A stretch of DNA of 64,000 nucleotides from Auanema rhodensis (taxonomy: Eukaryota; Nematoda; Chromadorea; Rhabditida; Rhabditidae). Of the stretch, positions 26,327-39,984 are shown in pieces. The DNA is taken from contig OZ059894.1 in assembly GCA_964057225.1 (NCBI GenBank), positions 4,402,001 through 4,466,000 of the forward strand, written 5' to 3'. The translations under genes were made by a program, and so were the position numbers. How positions within the stretch are numbered: position 1 is the stretch's first letter; every line of letters starts with the position of its first letter. The notes beneath the pieces were generated by a model. It made no database searches. It saw nothing but the letters and a program-made list of their open reading frames with translations, and was not told where the DNA came from.

Positions 26327-29134
26327 ATCCGGATTTTTAAGCTGCGTCGATCTGTGTTATCAGATTTGCGCTAGCTTAAAAATGCACCGAGATATCAACT
26401 GATATAAGTTCACACTTATATCCTCGATTTTCACCCTGAAGGAATAATTTTTTCGTTGAATAACATTGTCCATCGTCTTTGCCTTGAAAAATGGAATCTA
26501 AAAACATCTACTTTTTGCTAAATTATTTTGAAATTTTTCGAAAAAATTTTTGTCAAAATGTTTTTGGAAGCAATGTTGAGTGTACATGGAAACTCAACAT
26601 ACACTAATGCATCATTTTTCAAACGATCATAACTAATTTTTGTATTGAGCGTTTCTCAATGTAGTATAGTGCATTCGATGCGGATTTTTAAGCTGCGTCG
26701 ATCTGTGTTATCAGATGTGCGCTAGCTTAAAAATGCACCGAGATATCAACTGATATAAGTTCACACTTATATCCTCGATTTTCACCCTGAAGAATTAATT
26801 TTTTCGTTGAATAACATTGTCCATCGTCTTTGCCTTGAAAAAAGGAATCTAAAAACATCTACTTTTTGCTAAATTATTTTGAAATTTTTCGAAAAAATTT
26901 TTGTCAAAATGTTTTTGGAAGCAGTGTTGAGTGTACATGGAAACTCAACATACACTAATGCATCATTTTTCAAACGATCATAACTAATTTTTGTATCAAG
27001 CGTTTCTCAATGTAGTTTAGTGCATTCGATGCGGATTTTTAAGCTGCGTCGATCTGTGTTATCAGATGTGCGCTAGCTTAAAAATGCACCGAGATATCAA
27101 CTGATATAAGTTCACACTTATATCCTCGATTTTCACCCTGAAGGAATACTTTTTTCGTTGAATAACATTGTCCATCGTCTTTGCCATGAAAAAAGGAATC
27201 TAAAAACATCTACTTTTCGCTAAATTATTTTGAAATTTTTCGAAAAAATTTTTGTCAAAATGTTTTTGGAAGCAATGTTGAGTGTACATGGAAACTCAAC
27301 ATACACTAATGCATCATTTTTCAAACGATCATAACTAATTTTTGTATCAAGCGTTTCTCAATGTAGTTTAGTGCATTCGATGCGGATTTTTAAGCTGCGT
27401 CGATCTGTGTTATCAGATTTGCGCTAGCTTAAAAATGCACCGAGATATCAACTGATATAAGTTCACACTTATATCCTCGATTTTCACCCTGAAGGAATAA
27501 TTTTTTCGTTGAATAACATTGTCCATCGTCTTTGCCTTGAAAAATGGAATCTAAAAACATCTACTTTTTGCTAAATTATTTTGAAATTTTTCGAAAAAAT
27601 TTTTGTCAAAATGTTTTTGGAAGCAATGTTGAGTGTACATGGAAACTCAACATACACTAATGCATCATTTTTCAAACGATCATAACTAATTTTTGTATCA
27701 AGCGTTTCTCAATGTAGTTTAGTGCATTCGATGCGGATTTTTAAGCTGCGTCGATCTGTGTTATCAGATTTGCGCTAGCTTAAAAATGCACCGAGATATC
27801 AACTGATATAAGTTCACACTTATATCCTCGATTTTCACCCTGAAGGAATAATTTTTTCGTTGAATAACATTGTCCATCGTCTTTGCCTTGAAAAATGGAA
27901 TCTAAAAACATCTACTTTTTGCTAAATTATTTTGAAATTTTTCGAAAAAATTTTTGTCAAAATGTTTTTGGAAGCAATGTTGAGTGTACATGGAAACTCA
28001 ACATACACTAATGCATCATTTTTCAAACGATCATAACTAATTTTTGTATTGAGCGTTTCTCAATGTAGTATAGTGCATTCGATGCGGATTTTTAAGCTGC
28101 GTCGATCTGTGTTATCAGATGTGCGCTAGCTTAAAAATGCACCGAGATATCAACTGATATAAGTTCACACTTATATCCTCGATTTTCACCCTGAAGAATT
28201 AATTTTTTCGTTGAATAACATTGTCCATCGTCTTTGCCTTGAAAAAAGGAATCTAAAAACATCTACTTTTTGCTAAATTATTTTGAAATTTTTCGAAAAA
28301 ATTTTTGTCAAAATGTTTTTGGAAGCAGTGTTGAGTGTACATGGAAACTCAACATACACTAATGCATCATTTTTCAAACGATCATAACTAATTTTTGTAT
28401 CAAGCGTTTCTCAATGTAGTATAGTGCATTCGATGCGGATTTTTAAGCTGCGTCGATCTGTGTTATCAGATTTGCGCTAGCTTAAAAATGCACCAAGATA
28501 ACAACTGATATAAGTTCACACTTATATCCTCGATTTTCACCCTGAAGAATTAATTTTTTCGTTGAATAACATTGTCCATCGTCTTTGCCTTGAAAAAAGG
28601 AATCTAAAAACATCTACTTTTTGCTAAATTATTTTGAAATTTTTCGAAAAAATTTTTGTCAAAATGTTTTTGGAAGCAATGTTGAGTGTACATGGAAACT
28701 CAACATACACTAATGCATCATTTTTCAAACGATCATAACTAATTTTTGTATTGAGCGTTTCTCAATGTAGTATAGTGCATTCGATCCGGATTTTTAAGCT
28801 GCGTCGATCTGTGTTATCAGATTTGCGCTAGCTTAAAAATGCACCGAGATATCAACTGATATAAGTTCACACTTATATCCTCGATTTTCACCCTGAAGGA
28901 ATAATTTTTTCGTTGAATAACATTGTCCATCGTCTTTGCCTTGAAAAATGGAATCTAAAAACATCTACTTTTTGCTAAATTATTTTGAAATTTTTCGAAA
29001 AAATTTTTGTCAAAATGTTTTTGGAAGCAATGTTGAGTGTACATGGAAACTCAACATACACTAATGCATCATTTTTCAAACGATCATAACTAATTTTTGT
29101 ATCAAGCGTTTCTCAATGTAGTTTAGTGCATTCG
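24221..29134. repeat. 7-monomer higher-order repeat, two tandem copies
   Basis: Units 24221-26677 and 26678-29134, each 2457 bp, share the order: G40 GAATTAA G247; G40 GGAATAC C190; T158/T166; T158/T166 ending TTG..TA; G40 GAATTAA G247 ending TA; CACCAAG GAATTAA; GATCCGG T158/T166. The second copy adds ATAACAAC in its sixth unit (28433), and its seventh unit ends TCA..TT instead of TTG..TA. A further copy of the order lies at 37879-40335. GATCCGG units recur at 26327, 28784, 29486, 30156 and 39985. Confidence 0.85.
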
Positions 29135-31209
29135 ATGCGGATTTTTAAGCTGCGTCGATCTGTGTTATCAGATTTGCGCTAGCTTAAAAATGCACCGAGA
29201 TATCAACTGATATAAGTTCACACTTATATCCTCGATTTTCACCCTGAAGAATTAATTTTTTCGTTGAATAACATTGTCCATCGTCTTTGCCATGAAAAAA
29301 GGAATCTAAAAACTTCTACTTTTCGCTAAATTATTTTGAAATTTTTCGAAAAAATTTTTGTCAAAATGTTTTTGGAAGCAATGTTGAGTGTACATGGAAA
29401 CTCAACATACACTAATGCATCATTTTTCAAACGATCATAACTAATTTTTGTATTGAGCGTTTCTCAATGTAGTATAGTGCATTCGATCCGGATTTTTAAG
29501 CTGCGTCGATCTGTGTTATCAGATTATTATATAAGTTCACACTTATATCCTCGATTTTCACCCTGAAGGAATAATTTTTTCGTTGAATAACATTGTCCAT
29601 CGTCTTTGCCTTGAAAAATGGAATCTAAAAACATCTACTTTTTGCTAAATTATTTTGAAATTTTTCGAAAAAATTTTTGTCAAAATGTTTTTGGAAGCAA
29701 TGTTGAGTGTACATGGAAACTCAACATACACTAATGCATCATTTTTCAAACGATCATAACTAATTTTTGTATCAAGCGTTTCTCAATGTAGTTTAGTGCA
29801 TTCGATGCGGATTTTTAAGCTGCGTCGATCTGTGTTATCAGATTTGCGCTAGCTTAAAAATGCACCAAGATAACAACTGATATAAGTTCACACTTATATC
29901 CTCGATTTTCACCCTGAAGAATTAATTTTTTCGTTGAATAACATTGTCCATCGTCTTTGCCTTGAAAAAAGGAATCTAAAAACATCTACTTTTTGCTAAA
30001 TTATTTTGAAATTTTTCGAAAAAATTTTTGTCAAAATGTTTTTGGAAGCAATGTTGAGTGTACATGGAAACTCAACATACACTAATGCATCATTTTTCAA
30101 ACGATCATAACTAATTTTTGTATTGAGCGCTTCTCAATGTAGTATAGTGCATTCGATCCGGATTTTTAAGCTGCGTCGATCTGTGTTATCAGATTTGCGC
30201 TAGCTTAAAAATGCACCGAGATATCAACTGATATAAGTTCACACTTATATCCTCGATTTTCACCCTGAAGGAATAATTTTTTCGTTGAATAACATTGTCC
30301 ATCGTCTTTGCCTTGAAAAATGGAATCTAAAAACATCTACTTTTTGCTAAATTATTTTGAAATTTTTCGAAAAAATTTTTGTCAAAATGTTTTTGGAAGC
30401 AATGTTGAGTGTACATGGAAACTCAACATACACTAATGCATCATTTTTCAAACGATCATAACTAATTTTTGTATCAAGCGTTTCTCAATGTAGTTTAGTG
30501 CATTCGATGCGGATTTTTAAGCTGCGTCGATCTGTGTTATCAGATTTGCGCTAGCTTAAAAATGCACCGAGATATCAACTGATATAAGTTCACACTTATA
30601 TCCTCGATTTTCACCCTGAAGAATTAATTTTTTCGTTGAATAACATTGTCCATCGTCTTTGCCATAAAAAAAGGAATCTAAAAACATCTACTTTTTGCTA
30701 AATTATTTTGAAATTTTTCGAAAAAATTTTTGTCAAAATGTTTTTGGAAGCATTGTTGAGTGTACATGGAAACTCAACATACACTAATGCATCATTTTTC
30801 AAACGATCATAACTAATTTTTGTATTAAGCGTTTCTCAATGTAGTATAGTGCATTCGATGCGGATTTTTAAGCTGCGTCGATCTGTGTTATGAGATTTGC
30901 GCTAGCTTAAAAATGCACCGAGATATCAACTGATATAAGTTCACACTTATATCCTCGATTTTCACCCTGAAGGAATAATTTTTTTTGTTGAATAACATTG
31001 TCCATCGTCTTTGCCTTGAAAAATGGAATCTAAAAACATCTACTTTTTGCTAAATTATTTTGAAATTTTTCGAAAAAATTTTTGTCAAAATGTTTTTGGA
31101 AGCAATGTTGAGTGTACATGGAAACTCAACATACACTAATGCATCATTTTTCAAACGATCATAACTAATTTTTGTATCAAGCGTTTCTCAATGTAGTTTA
31201 GTGCATTCG
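29135..31209. repeat. Irregular six-monomer stretch between two higher-order repeat blocks
   Basis: Six units from 29135 to 31209 do not follow a simple period. They are a GAATTAA A158/C190 unit, the 319-bp deleted GATCCGG unit, a CACCAAG/ATAACAAC unit, a GATCCGG unit, a GAATTAA unit with CCATAAAAA and T247, and a 352-bp unit with an 8-T run. The last three resemble 39985-41038, 28 units away. Breaks in periodicity and the largest indel of the window coincide here. Confidence 0.7.
29486..29804. repeat. 319-bp monomer with net 32-bp deletion
   Basis: Unit positions 41-75 (35 bases) are replaced by ATT, giving AGATTATTATATAAGTTC at the junction. The loss removes the right arm of dyad 1 (47-57), GCTAGC and GATATC, and ends at the first base of dyad 2 (75). 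It is the only unit of this kind in the window, so it has not been amplified here. Confidence 0.9.
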
Positions 31210-34200
31210 ATGCGGATTTTTAAGCTGCGTCGATCTGTGTTATCAGATTTGCGCTAGCTTAAAAATGCACCGAGATATCAACTGATATAAGTTCACACTT
31301 ATATCCTCGATTTTCACCCTGAAGAATTAATTTTTTCGTTGAATAACATTGTCCATCGTCTTTGCCTTGAAAAAAGGAATCTAAAAACATCTACTTTTTG
31401 CTAAATTATTTTGAAATTTTTTGAAAAAATTTTTGTCAAAATGTTTTTGGAAGCAATGTTGAGTGTACATGGAAACTCAACATACACTAATGCATCATTT
31501 TTCAAACGATCATAACTAATTTTTGTATCAAGCGTTTCTCAATGTAGTTTAGTGTATTCGATGCGGATTTTTAAGCTGCGTCGATCTGTGTTATCAGATT
31601 TGCGCTAGCTTAAAAATGCACCGAGATATCAACTGATATAAGTTCACACTTATATCCTCGATTTTCACCCTGAAGAATTAATTTTTTCGTTGAATAACAT
31701 TGTCCATCGTCTTTGCCTTGAAAAAAGGAATCTAAAAACATCTACTTTTTGCTAAATTATTTTGAAATTTTTTGAAAAAATTTTTGTCAAAATGTTTTTG
31801 GAAGCAATGTTGAGTGTACATGGAAACTCAACATACACTAATGCATCATTTTTCAAACGATCATAACTAATTTTTGTATTGAGCGTTTCTCAATGTAGTA
31901 TAGTGCATTCGATGCGGATTTTTAAGCTGCGTCGATCTGTGTTATCAGATGTGCGCTAGCTTAAAAATGCACCGAGATATCAACTGATATAAGTTCACAC
32001 TTATATCCTCGATTTTCACCCTGAAGGAATAATTTTTTCGTTGAATAACATTGTCCATCGTCTTTGCCATGAAAAAAGGAATCTAAAAACATCTACTTTT
32101 CGCTAAATTATTTTGAAATTTTTCGAAAAAATTTTTGTCAAAATGTTTTTGGAAGCAATGTTGAGTGTACATGGAAACTCAACATACACTAATGCATCAT
32201 TTTTCAAACGATCATAACTAATTTTTGTATCAAGCGTTTCTCAATGTAGTTTAGTGCATTCGATGCGGATTTTTAAGCTGCGTCGATCTGTGTTATCAGA
32301 TTTGCGCTAGCTTAAAAATGCACCGAGATATCAACTGATATAAGTTCACACTTATATCCTCGATTTTCACCCTGAAGAATTAATTTTTTCGTTGAATAAC
32401 ATTGTCCATCGTCTTTGCCTTGAAAAAAGGAATCTAAAAACATCTACTTTTTGCTAAATTATTTTGAAATTTTTTGAAAAAATTTTTGTCAAAATGTTTT
32501 TGGAAGCAATGTTGAGTGTACATGGAAACTCAACATACACTAATGCATCATTTTTCAAACGATCATAACTAATTTTTGTATCAAGCGTTTCTCAATGTAG
32601 TTTAGTGTATTCGATGCGGATTTTTAAGCTGCGTCGATCTGTGTTATCAGATTTGCGCTAGCTTAAAAATGCACCGAGATATCAACTGATATAAGTTCAC
32701 ACTTATATCCTCGATTTTCACCCTGAAGAATTAATTTTTTCGTTGAATAACATTGTCCATCGTCTTTGCCTTGAAAAAAGGAATCTAAAAACATCTACTT
32801 TTTGCTAAATTATTTTGAAATTTTTTGAAAAAATTTTTGTCAAAATGTTTTTGGAAGCAATGTTGAGTGTACATGGAAACTCAACATACACTAATGCATC
32901 ATTTTTCAAACGATCATAACTAATTTTTGTATTGAGCGTTTCTCAATGTAGTATAGTGCATTCGATGCGGATTTTTAAGCTGCGTCGATCTGTGTTATCA
33001 GATGTGCGCTAGCTTAAAAATGCACCGAGATATCAACTGATATAAGTTCACACTTATATCCTCGATTTTCACCCTGAAGGAATAATTTTTTCGTTGAATA
33101 ACATTGTCCATCGTCTTTGCCATGAAAAAAGGAATCTAAAAACATCTACTTTTCGCTAAATTATTTTGAAATTTTTCGAAAAAATTTTTGTCAAAATGTT
33201 TTTGGAAGCAATGTTGAGTGTACATGGAAACTCAACATACACTAATGCATCATTTTTCAAACGATCATAACTAATTTTTGTATCAAGCGTTTCTCAATGT
33301 AGTTTAGTGCATTCGATGCGGATTTTTAAGCTGCGTCGATCTGTGTTATCAGATTTGCGCTAGCTTAAAAATGCACCGAGATATCAACTGATATAAGTTC
33401 ACACTTATATCCTCGATTTTCACCCTGAAGAATTAATTTTTTCGTTGAATAACATTGTCCATCGTCTTTGCCTTGAAAAAAGGAATCTAAAAACATCTAC
33501 TTTTTGCTAAATTATTTTGAAATTTTTTGAAAAAATTTTTGTCAAAATGTTTTTGGAAGCAATGTTGAGTGTACATGGAAACTCAACATACACTAATGCA
33601 TCATTTTTCAAACGATCATAACTAATTTTTGTATCAAGCGTTTCTCAATGTAGTTTAGTGTATTCGATGCGGATTTTTAAGCTGCGTCGATCTGTGTTAT
33701 CAGATTTGCGCTAGCTTAAAAATGCACCGAGATATCAACTGATATAAGTTCACACTTATATCCTCGATTTTCACCCTGAAGAATTAATTTTTTCGTTGAA
33801 TAACATTGTCCATCGTCTTTGCCTTGAAAAAAGGAATCTAAAAACATCTACTTTTTGCTAAATTATTTTGAAATTTTTTGAAAAAATTTTTGTCAAAATG
33901 TTTTTGGAAGCAATGTTGAGTGTACATGGAAACTCAACATACACTAATGCATCATTTTTCAAACGATCATAACTAATTTTTGTATTGAGCGTTTCTCAAT
34001 GTAGTATAGTGCATTCGATGCGGATTTTTAAGCTGCGTCGATCTGTGTTATCAGATGTGCGCTAGCTTAAAAATGCACCGAGATATCAACTGATATAAGT
34101 TCACACTTATATCCTCGATTTTCACCCTGAAGGAATAATTTTTTCGTTGAATAACATTGTCCATCGTCTTTGCCATGAAAAAAGGAATCTAAAAACATCT

Positions 34201-34368
34201 ACTTTTCGCTAAATTATTTTGAAATTTTTCGAAAAAATTTTTGTCAAAATGTTTTTGGAAGCAATGTTGAGTGTACATGGAAACTCAACATACACTAATG
34301 CATCATTTTTCAAACGATCATAACTAATTTTTGTATCAAGCGTTTCTCAATGTAGTTTAGTGCATTCG
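31210..34368. repeat. 3-monomer higher-order repeat, three tandem copies
   Basis: Copies start at 31210, 32263 and 33316, each 1053 bp: GAATTAA/T213 ending TCA..TT with T346; GAATTAA/T213 ending TTG..TA; G40 GGAATAA A158/C190 ending TCA..TT. I noticed no difference between the three copies at the diagnostic sites. A fourth copy at 34720-35772 follows after one spacer unit (34369). Related triplets lie at 8426-9478, 9479-10531, 10883-11935, 20009-21061 and 21062-22114. Confidence 0.88.
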
Positions 34369-36123
34369 ATGCGGATTTTTAAGCTGCGTCGATCTGTGTT
34401 ATCAGATTTGCGCTAGCTTAAAAATGCACCGAGATATCAACTGATATAAGTTCACACTTATATCCTCGATTTTCACCCTGAAGGAATGATTTTTTCGTTG
34501 AATAACATTGTCCATCGTCTTTGCCTTGAAAAATGGAATCTAAAAACATCTACTTTTTGCTAAATTATTTTGAAATTTTTCGAAAAAATTTTTGTCAAAA
34601 TGTTTTTGGAAGCAATGTTGAGTGTACATGGAAACTCAACATACACTAATGCATCATTTTTCAAACGATCATAACTAATTTTTGTATCAAGCGTTTCTCA
34701 ATGTAGTTTAGTGCATTCGATGCGGATTTTTAAGCTGCGTCGATCTGTGTTATCAGATTTGCGCTAGCTTAAAAATGCACCGAGATATCAACTGATATAA
34801 GTTCACACTTATATCCTCGATTTTCACCCTGAAGAATTAATTTTTTCGTTGAATAACATTGTCCATCGTCTTTGCCTTGAAAAAAGGAATCTAAAAACAT
34901 CTACTTTTTGCTAAATTATTTTGAAATTTTTTGAAAAAATTTTTGTCAAAATGTTTTTGGAAGCAATGTTGAGTGTACATGGAAACTCAACATACACTAA
35001 TGCATCATTTTTCAAACGATCATAACTAATTTTTGTATCAAGCGTTTCTCAATGTAGTTTAGTGTATTCGATGCGGATTTTTAAGCTGCGTCGATCTGTG
35101 TTATCAGATTTGCGCTAGCTTAAAAATGCACCGAGATATCAACTGATATAAGTTCACACTTATATCCTCGATTTTCACCCTGAAGAATTAATTTTTTCGT
35201 TGAATAACATTGTCCATCGTCTTTGCCTTGAAAAAAGGAATCTAAAAACATCTACTTTTTGCTAAATTATTTTGAAATTTTTTGAAAAAATTTTTGTCAA
35301 AATGTTTTTGGAAGCAATGTTGAGTGTACATGGAAACTCAACATACACTAATGCATCATTTTTCAAACGATCATAACTAATTTTTGTATTGAGCGTTTCT
35401 CAATGTAGTATAGTGCATTCGATGCGGATTTTTAAGCTGCGTCGATCTGTGTTATCAGATGTGCGCTAGCTTAAAAATGCACCGAGATATCAACTGATAT
35501 AAGTTCACACTTATATCCTCGATTTTCACCCTGAAGGAATAATTTTTTCGTTGAATAACATTGTCCATCGTCTTTGCCATGAAAAAAGGAATCTAAAAAC
35601 ATCTACTTTTCGCTAAATTATTTTGAAATTTTTCGAAAAAATTTTTGTCAAAATGTTTTTGGAAGCAATGTTGAGTGTACATGGAAACTCAACATACACT
35701 AATGCATCATTTTTCAAACGATCATAACTAATTTTTGTATCAAGCGTTTCTCAATGTAGTTTAGTGCATTCGATGCGGATTTTTAAGCTGCGTCGATCTG
35801 TGTTATCAGATTTGCGCTAGCTTAAAAATGCACCGAGATATCAACTGATATAAGTTCACACTTATATCCTCGATTTTCACCCTGAAGGAATGATTTTTTC
35901 GTTGAATAACATTGTCCATCGTCTTTGCCTTGAAAAATGGAATCTAAAAACATCTACTTTTTGCTAAATTATTTTGAAATTTTTCGAAAAAATTTTTGTC
36001 AAAATGTTTTTGGAAGCAATGTTGAGTGTACATGGAAACTCAACATACACTAATGCATCATTTTTCAAACGATCATAACTAATTTTTGTATCAAGCGTTT
36101 CTCAATGTAGTTTAGTGCATTCG
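33316..36123. repeat. 4-monomer version of the triplet block, two tandem copies
   Basis: Units 33316-34719 and 34720-36123 each consist of the triplet above followed by a GGAATGA T158/T166 unit (34369 and 35773). The triplet and quadruplet therefore interlock: the same three units are read as the third triplet and as the first quadruplet. The GGAATGA T158/T166 combination is uncommon and is also seen at 22115. Confidence 0.82.
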
Positions 36124-39100
36124 ATGCGGATTTTTAAGCTGCGTCGATCTGTGTTATCAGATTTGCGCTAGCTTAAAAATGCACCGAGATATCAACTGAT
36201 ATAAGTTCACACTTATATCCTCGATTTTCACCCTGAAGGAATGATTTTTTCGTTGAATAACATTGTCCATCGTCTTTGCCATGAAAAAAGGAATCTAAAA
36301 ACATCTACTTTTTGCTAAATTATTTTGAAATTTTTCGAAAAAATTTTTGTCAAAATGTTTTTGGAAGCAATGTTGAGTGTACATGGAAACTCAACATACA
36401 CTAATGCATCATTTTTCAAACGATCATAACTAATTTTTGTATCAAGCGTTTCTCAATGTAGTTTAGTGCATTCGATGCGGATTTTTAAGCTGCGTCGATC
36501 TGTGTTATCAGATTTGCGCTAACTTAAAAATGCACCGAGATATCAACTGATATAAGTTCACACTTATATCCTCGATTTTCACCCTGAAGGAATAATTTTT
36601 TCGTTGAATAACATTGTCCATTGTCTTTGCCTTGAAAAATGGAATCTAAAAACATCTACTTTTTGCTAAATTATTTTAAAATTTTTCGAAAAAATTTTTG
36701 TCAAAATGTTTTTGGAAGCAATGTTGAGTGTACATGGAAACTCAACATACACTAATGCATCATTTTTCAAACGATCATAACTAATTTTTGTATCAAGCGT
36801 TTCTCAATGTAGTTTAGTGCATTCGATGCGGATTTTTAAGCTGCGTCGATCTGTGTTATCAGATGTGCGCTAGCTTAAAAATGCACCGAGATATCAACTG
36901 ATATAAGTTCACACTTATATCCTCGATTTTCACCCTGAAGGAATGATTTTTTCGTTGAATAACATTGTCCATCGTCTTTGCCATGAAAAAAGAAATCTAA
37001 AAACATCTACTTTTTGCTAAATTATTTTGAAATTTTTCGAAAAAATTTTTGTCAAAATGTTTTTGGAAGCATTGTTGAGTGTACATGGAAACTCAACATA
37101 CACTAATGCATCATTTTTCAAACGATCATAACTAATTTTTGTATCAAGCGTTTCTCAATGTAGTTTAGTGCATTCGATGCGGATTTTTAAGCTGCGTCGA
37201 TCTGTGTTATCAGATTTGCGCTAGCTTAAAAATGCACCGAGATATCAACTGATATAAGTTCACACTTATATCCTCGATTTTCACCCTTAAGGAATGATTT
37301 TTTCGTTGAATAACATTGTCCATCATCTTTGCCATGAAAAAAGGAATCTAAAAACATCTACTTTTCGCTAAATTATTTTGAAATTTTTTGAAAAAATTTT
37401 TGTCAAAATGTTTTTGGAAGCAATGTTGAGTGTACATGGAAACTCAACATACACTAATGCATCATTTTTCAAACGATCATAACTAATTTTTGTATCAAGC
37501 GTTTCTCAATGTAGTTTAGTGCATTCGATGCGGATTTTTAAGCTGCGTCGATCTGTGTTATCAGATTTGCGCTAGCTTAAAAATGCACCGAGATATCAAC
37601 TGATATAAGTTCACACTTATATCCTCGATTTTCACCCTGAAGGAATAATTTTTTCGTTGAATAACATTGTCCATCGTCTTTGCCTTGAAAAATGGAATCT
37701 AAAAACATCTACTTTTTGCTAAATTATTTTGAAATTTTTCGAAAAAATTTTTGTCAAAATGTTTTTGGAAGCAATGTTGAGTGTACATGGAAACTCAACA
37801 TACACTAATGCATCATTTTTCAAACGATCATAACTAATTTTTGTATTGAGCGTTTCTCAATGTAGTATAGTGCATTCGATGCGGATTTTTAAGCTGCGTC
37901 GATCTGTGTTATCAGATGTGCGCTAGCTTAAAAATGCACCGAGATATCAACTGATATAAGTTCACACTTATATCCTCGATTTTCACCCTGAAGAATTAAT
38001 TTTTTCGTTGAATAACATTGTCCATCGTCTTTGCCTTGAAAAAAGGAATCTAAAAACATCTACTTTTTGCTAAATTATTTTGAAATTTTTCGAAAAAATT
38101 TTTGTCAAAATGTTTTTGGAAGCAGTGTTGAGTGTACATGGAAACTCAACATACACTAATGCATCATTTTTCAAACGATCATAACTAATTTTTGTATCAA
38201 GCGTTTCTCAATGTAGTTTAGTGCATTCGATGCGGATTTTTAAGCTGCGTCGATCTGTGTTATCAGATGTGCGCTAGCTTAAAAATGCACCGAGATATCA
38301 ACTGATATAAGTTCACACTTATATCCTCGATTTTCACCCTGAAGGAATACTTTTTTCGTTGAATAACATTGTCCATCGTCTTTGCCATGAAAAAAGGAAT
38401 CTAAAAACATCTACTTTTCGCTAAATTATTTTGAAATTTTTCGAAAAAATTTTTGTCAAAATGTTTTTGGAAGCAATGTTGAGTGTACATGGAAACTCAA
38501 CATACACTAATGCATCATTTTTCAAACGATCATAACTAATTTTTGTATCAAGCGTTTCTCAATGTAGTTTAGTGCATTCGATGCGGATTTTTAAGCTGCG
38601 TCGATCTGTGTTATCAGATTTGCGCTAGCTTAAAAATGCACCGAGATATCAACTGATATAAGTTCACACTTATATCCTCGATTTTCACCCTGAAGGAATA
38701 ATTTTTTCGTTGAATAACATTGTCCATCGTCTTTGCCTTGAAAAATGGAATCTAAAAACATCTACTTTTTGCTAAATTATTTTGAAATTTTTCGAAAAAA
38801 TTTTTGTCAAAATGTTTTTGGAAGCAATGTTGAGTGTACATGGAAACTCAACATACACTAATGCATCATTTTTCAAACGATCATAACTAATTTTTGTATC
38901 AAGCGTTTCTCAATGTAGTTTAGTGCATTCGATGCGGATTTTTAAGCTGCGTCGATCTGTGTTATCAGATTTGCGCTAGCTTAAAAATGCACCGAGATAT
39001 CAACTGATATAAGTTCACACTTATATCCTCGATTTTCACCCTGAAGGAATAATTTTTTCGTTGAATAACATTGTCCATCGTCTTTGCCTTGAAAAATGGA

Positions 39101-39984
39101 ATCTAAAAACATCTACTTTTTGCTAAATTATTTTGAAATTTTTCGAAAAAATTTTTGTCAAAATGTTTTTGGAAGCAATGTTGAGTGTACATGGAAACTC
39201 AACATACACTAATGCATCATTTTTCAAACGATCATAACTAATTTTTGTATTGAGCGTTTTTCAATGTAGTATAGTGCATTCGATGCGGATTTTTAAGCTG
39301 CGTCGATCTGTGTTATCAGATGTGCGCTAGCTTAAAAATGCACCGAGATATCAACTGATATAAGTTTACACTTATATCCTCGATTTTCACCCTGAAGAAT
39401 TAATTTTTTCGTTGAATAACATTGTCCATCGTCTTTGCCTTGAAAAAAGGAATCTAAAAACATCTACTTTTTGCTAAATTATTTTGAAATTTTTCGAAAA
39501 AATTTTTGTCAAAATGTTTTTGGAAGCAGTGTTGAGTGTACATGGAAACTCAACATACACTAATGCATCATTTTTCAAACGATCATAACTAATTTTTGTA
39601 TCAAGCGTTTCTCAATGTAGTATAGTGCATTCGATGCGGATTTTTAAGCTGCGTCGATCTGTGTTATCAGATTTGCGCTAGCTTAAAAATGCACCAAGAT
39701 ATCAACTGATATAAGTTCACACTTATATCCTCGATTTTCACCCTGAAGAATTAATTTTTTCGTTGAATAACATTGTCCATCGTCTTTGCCTTGAAAAAAG
39801 GAATCTAAAAACATCTACTTTTTGCTAAATTATTCTGAAATTTTTCGAAAAAATTTTTGTCAAAATGTTTTTGGAAGCAATGTTGAGTGTACATGGAAAC
39901 TCAACATACACTAATGCATCATTTTTCAAACGATCATAACTAATTTTTGTATTGAGCGTTTCTCAATGTAGTATAGTGCATTCG
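34720..39984. repeat. 15-monomer dispersed duplication, right copy
   Basis: This is the partner of 21062-26326. Its own changes include the mosaic unit at 37177, GTTTTTCAATG near 39258, AAGTTTACAC near 39365, and ATTCTGAAA near 39836. It lies at the right end of the left-hand domain: its units include the last ones with G48A (36475), T213 (37177) and G247 (39283) in the window. Confidence 0.75.
37177..37527. repeat. Mosaic monomer combining three subtype markers
   Basis: This single unit joins CCCTTAAGG (otherwise only at 7373 and 18956), CATCATCT (otherwise at 12989, 15797 and 23519) and the T213 TTTTTTGAAAA variant of the GAATTAA subtype. By position in the 15-unit duplication it should be a CATCATCT/T199 unit with G40; instead it has T40 and A199. 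Short gene-conversion tracts or repeated unequal exchange would produce this. Confidence 0.7.

Noticed and set aside
29486-29804. Insertion of a mobile element at the disrupted monomer
   Set aside because: Only three non-aligned bases (ATT) are present at the junction, with no target-site duplication or foreign sequence; it is a plain deletion.
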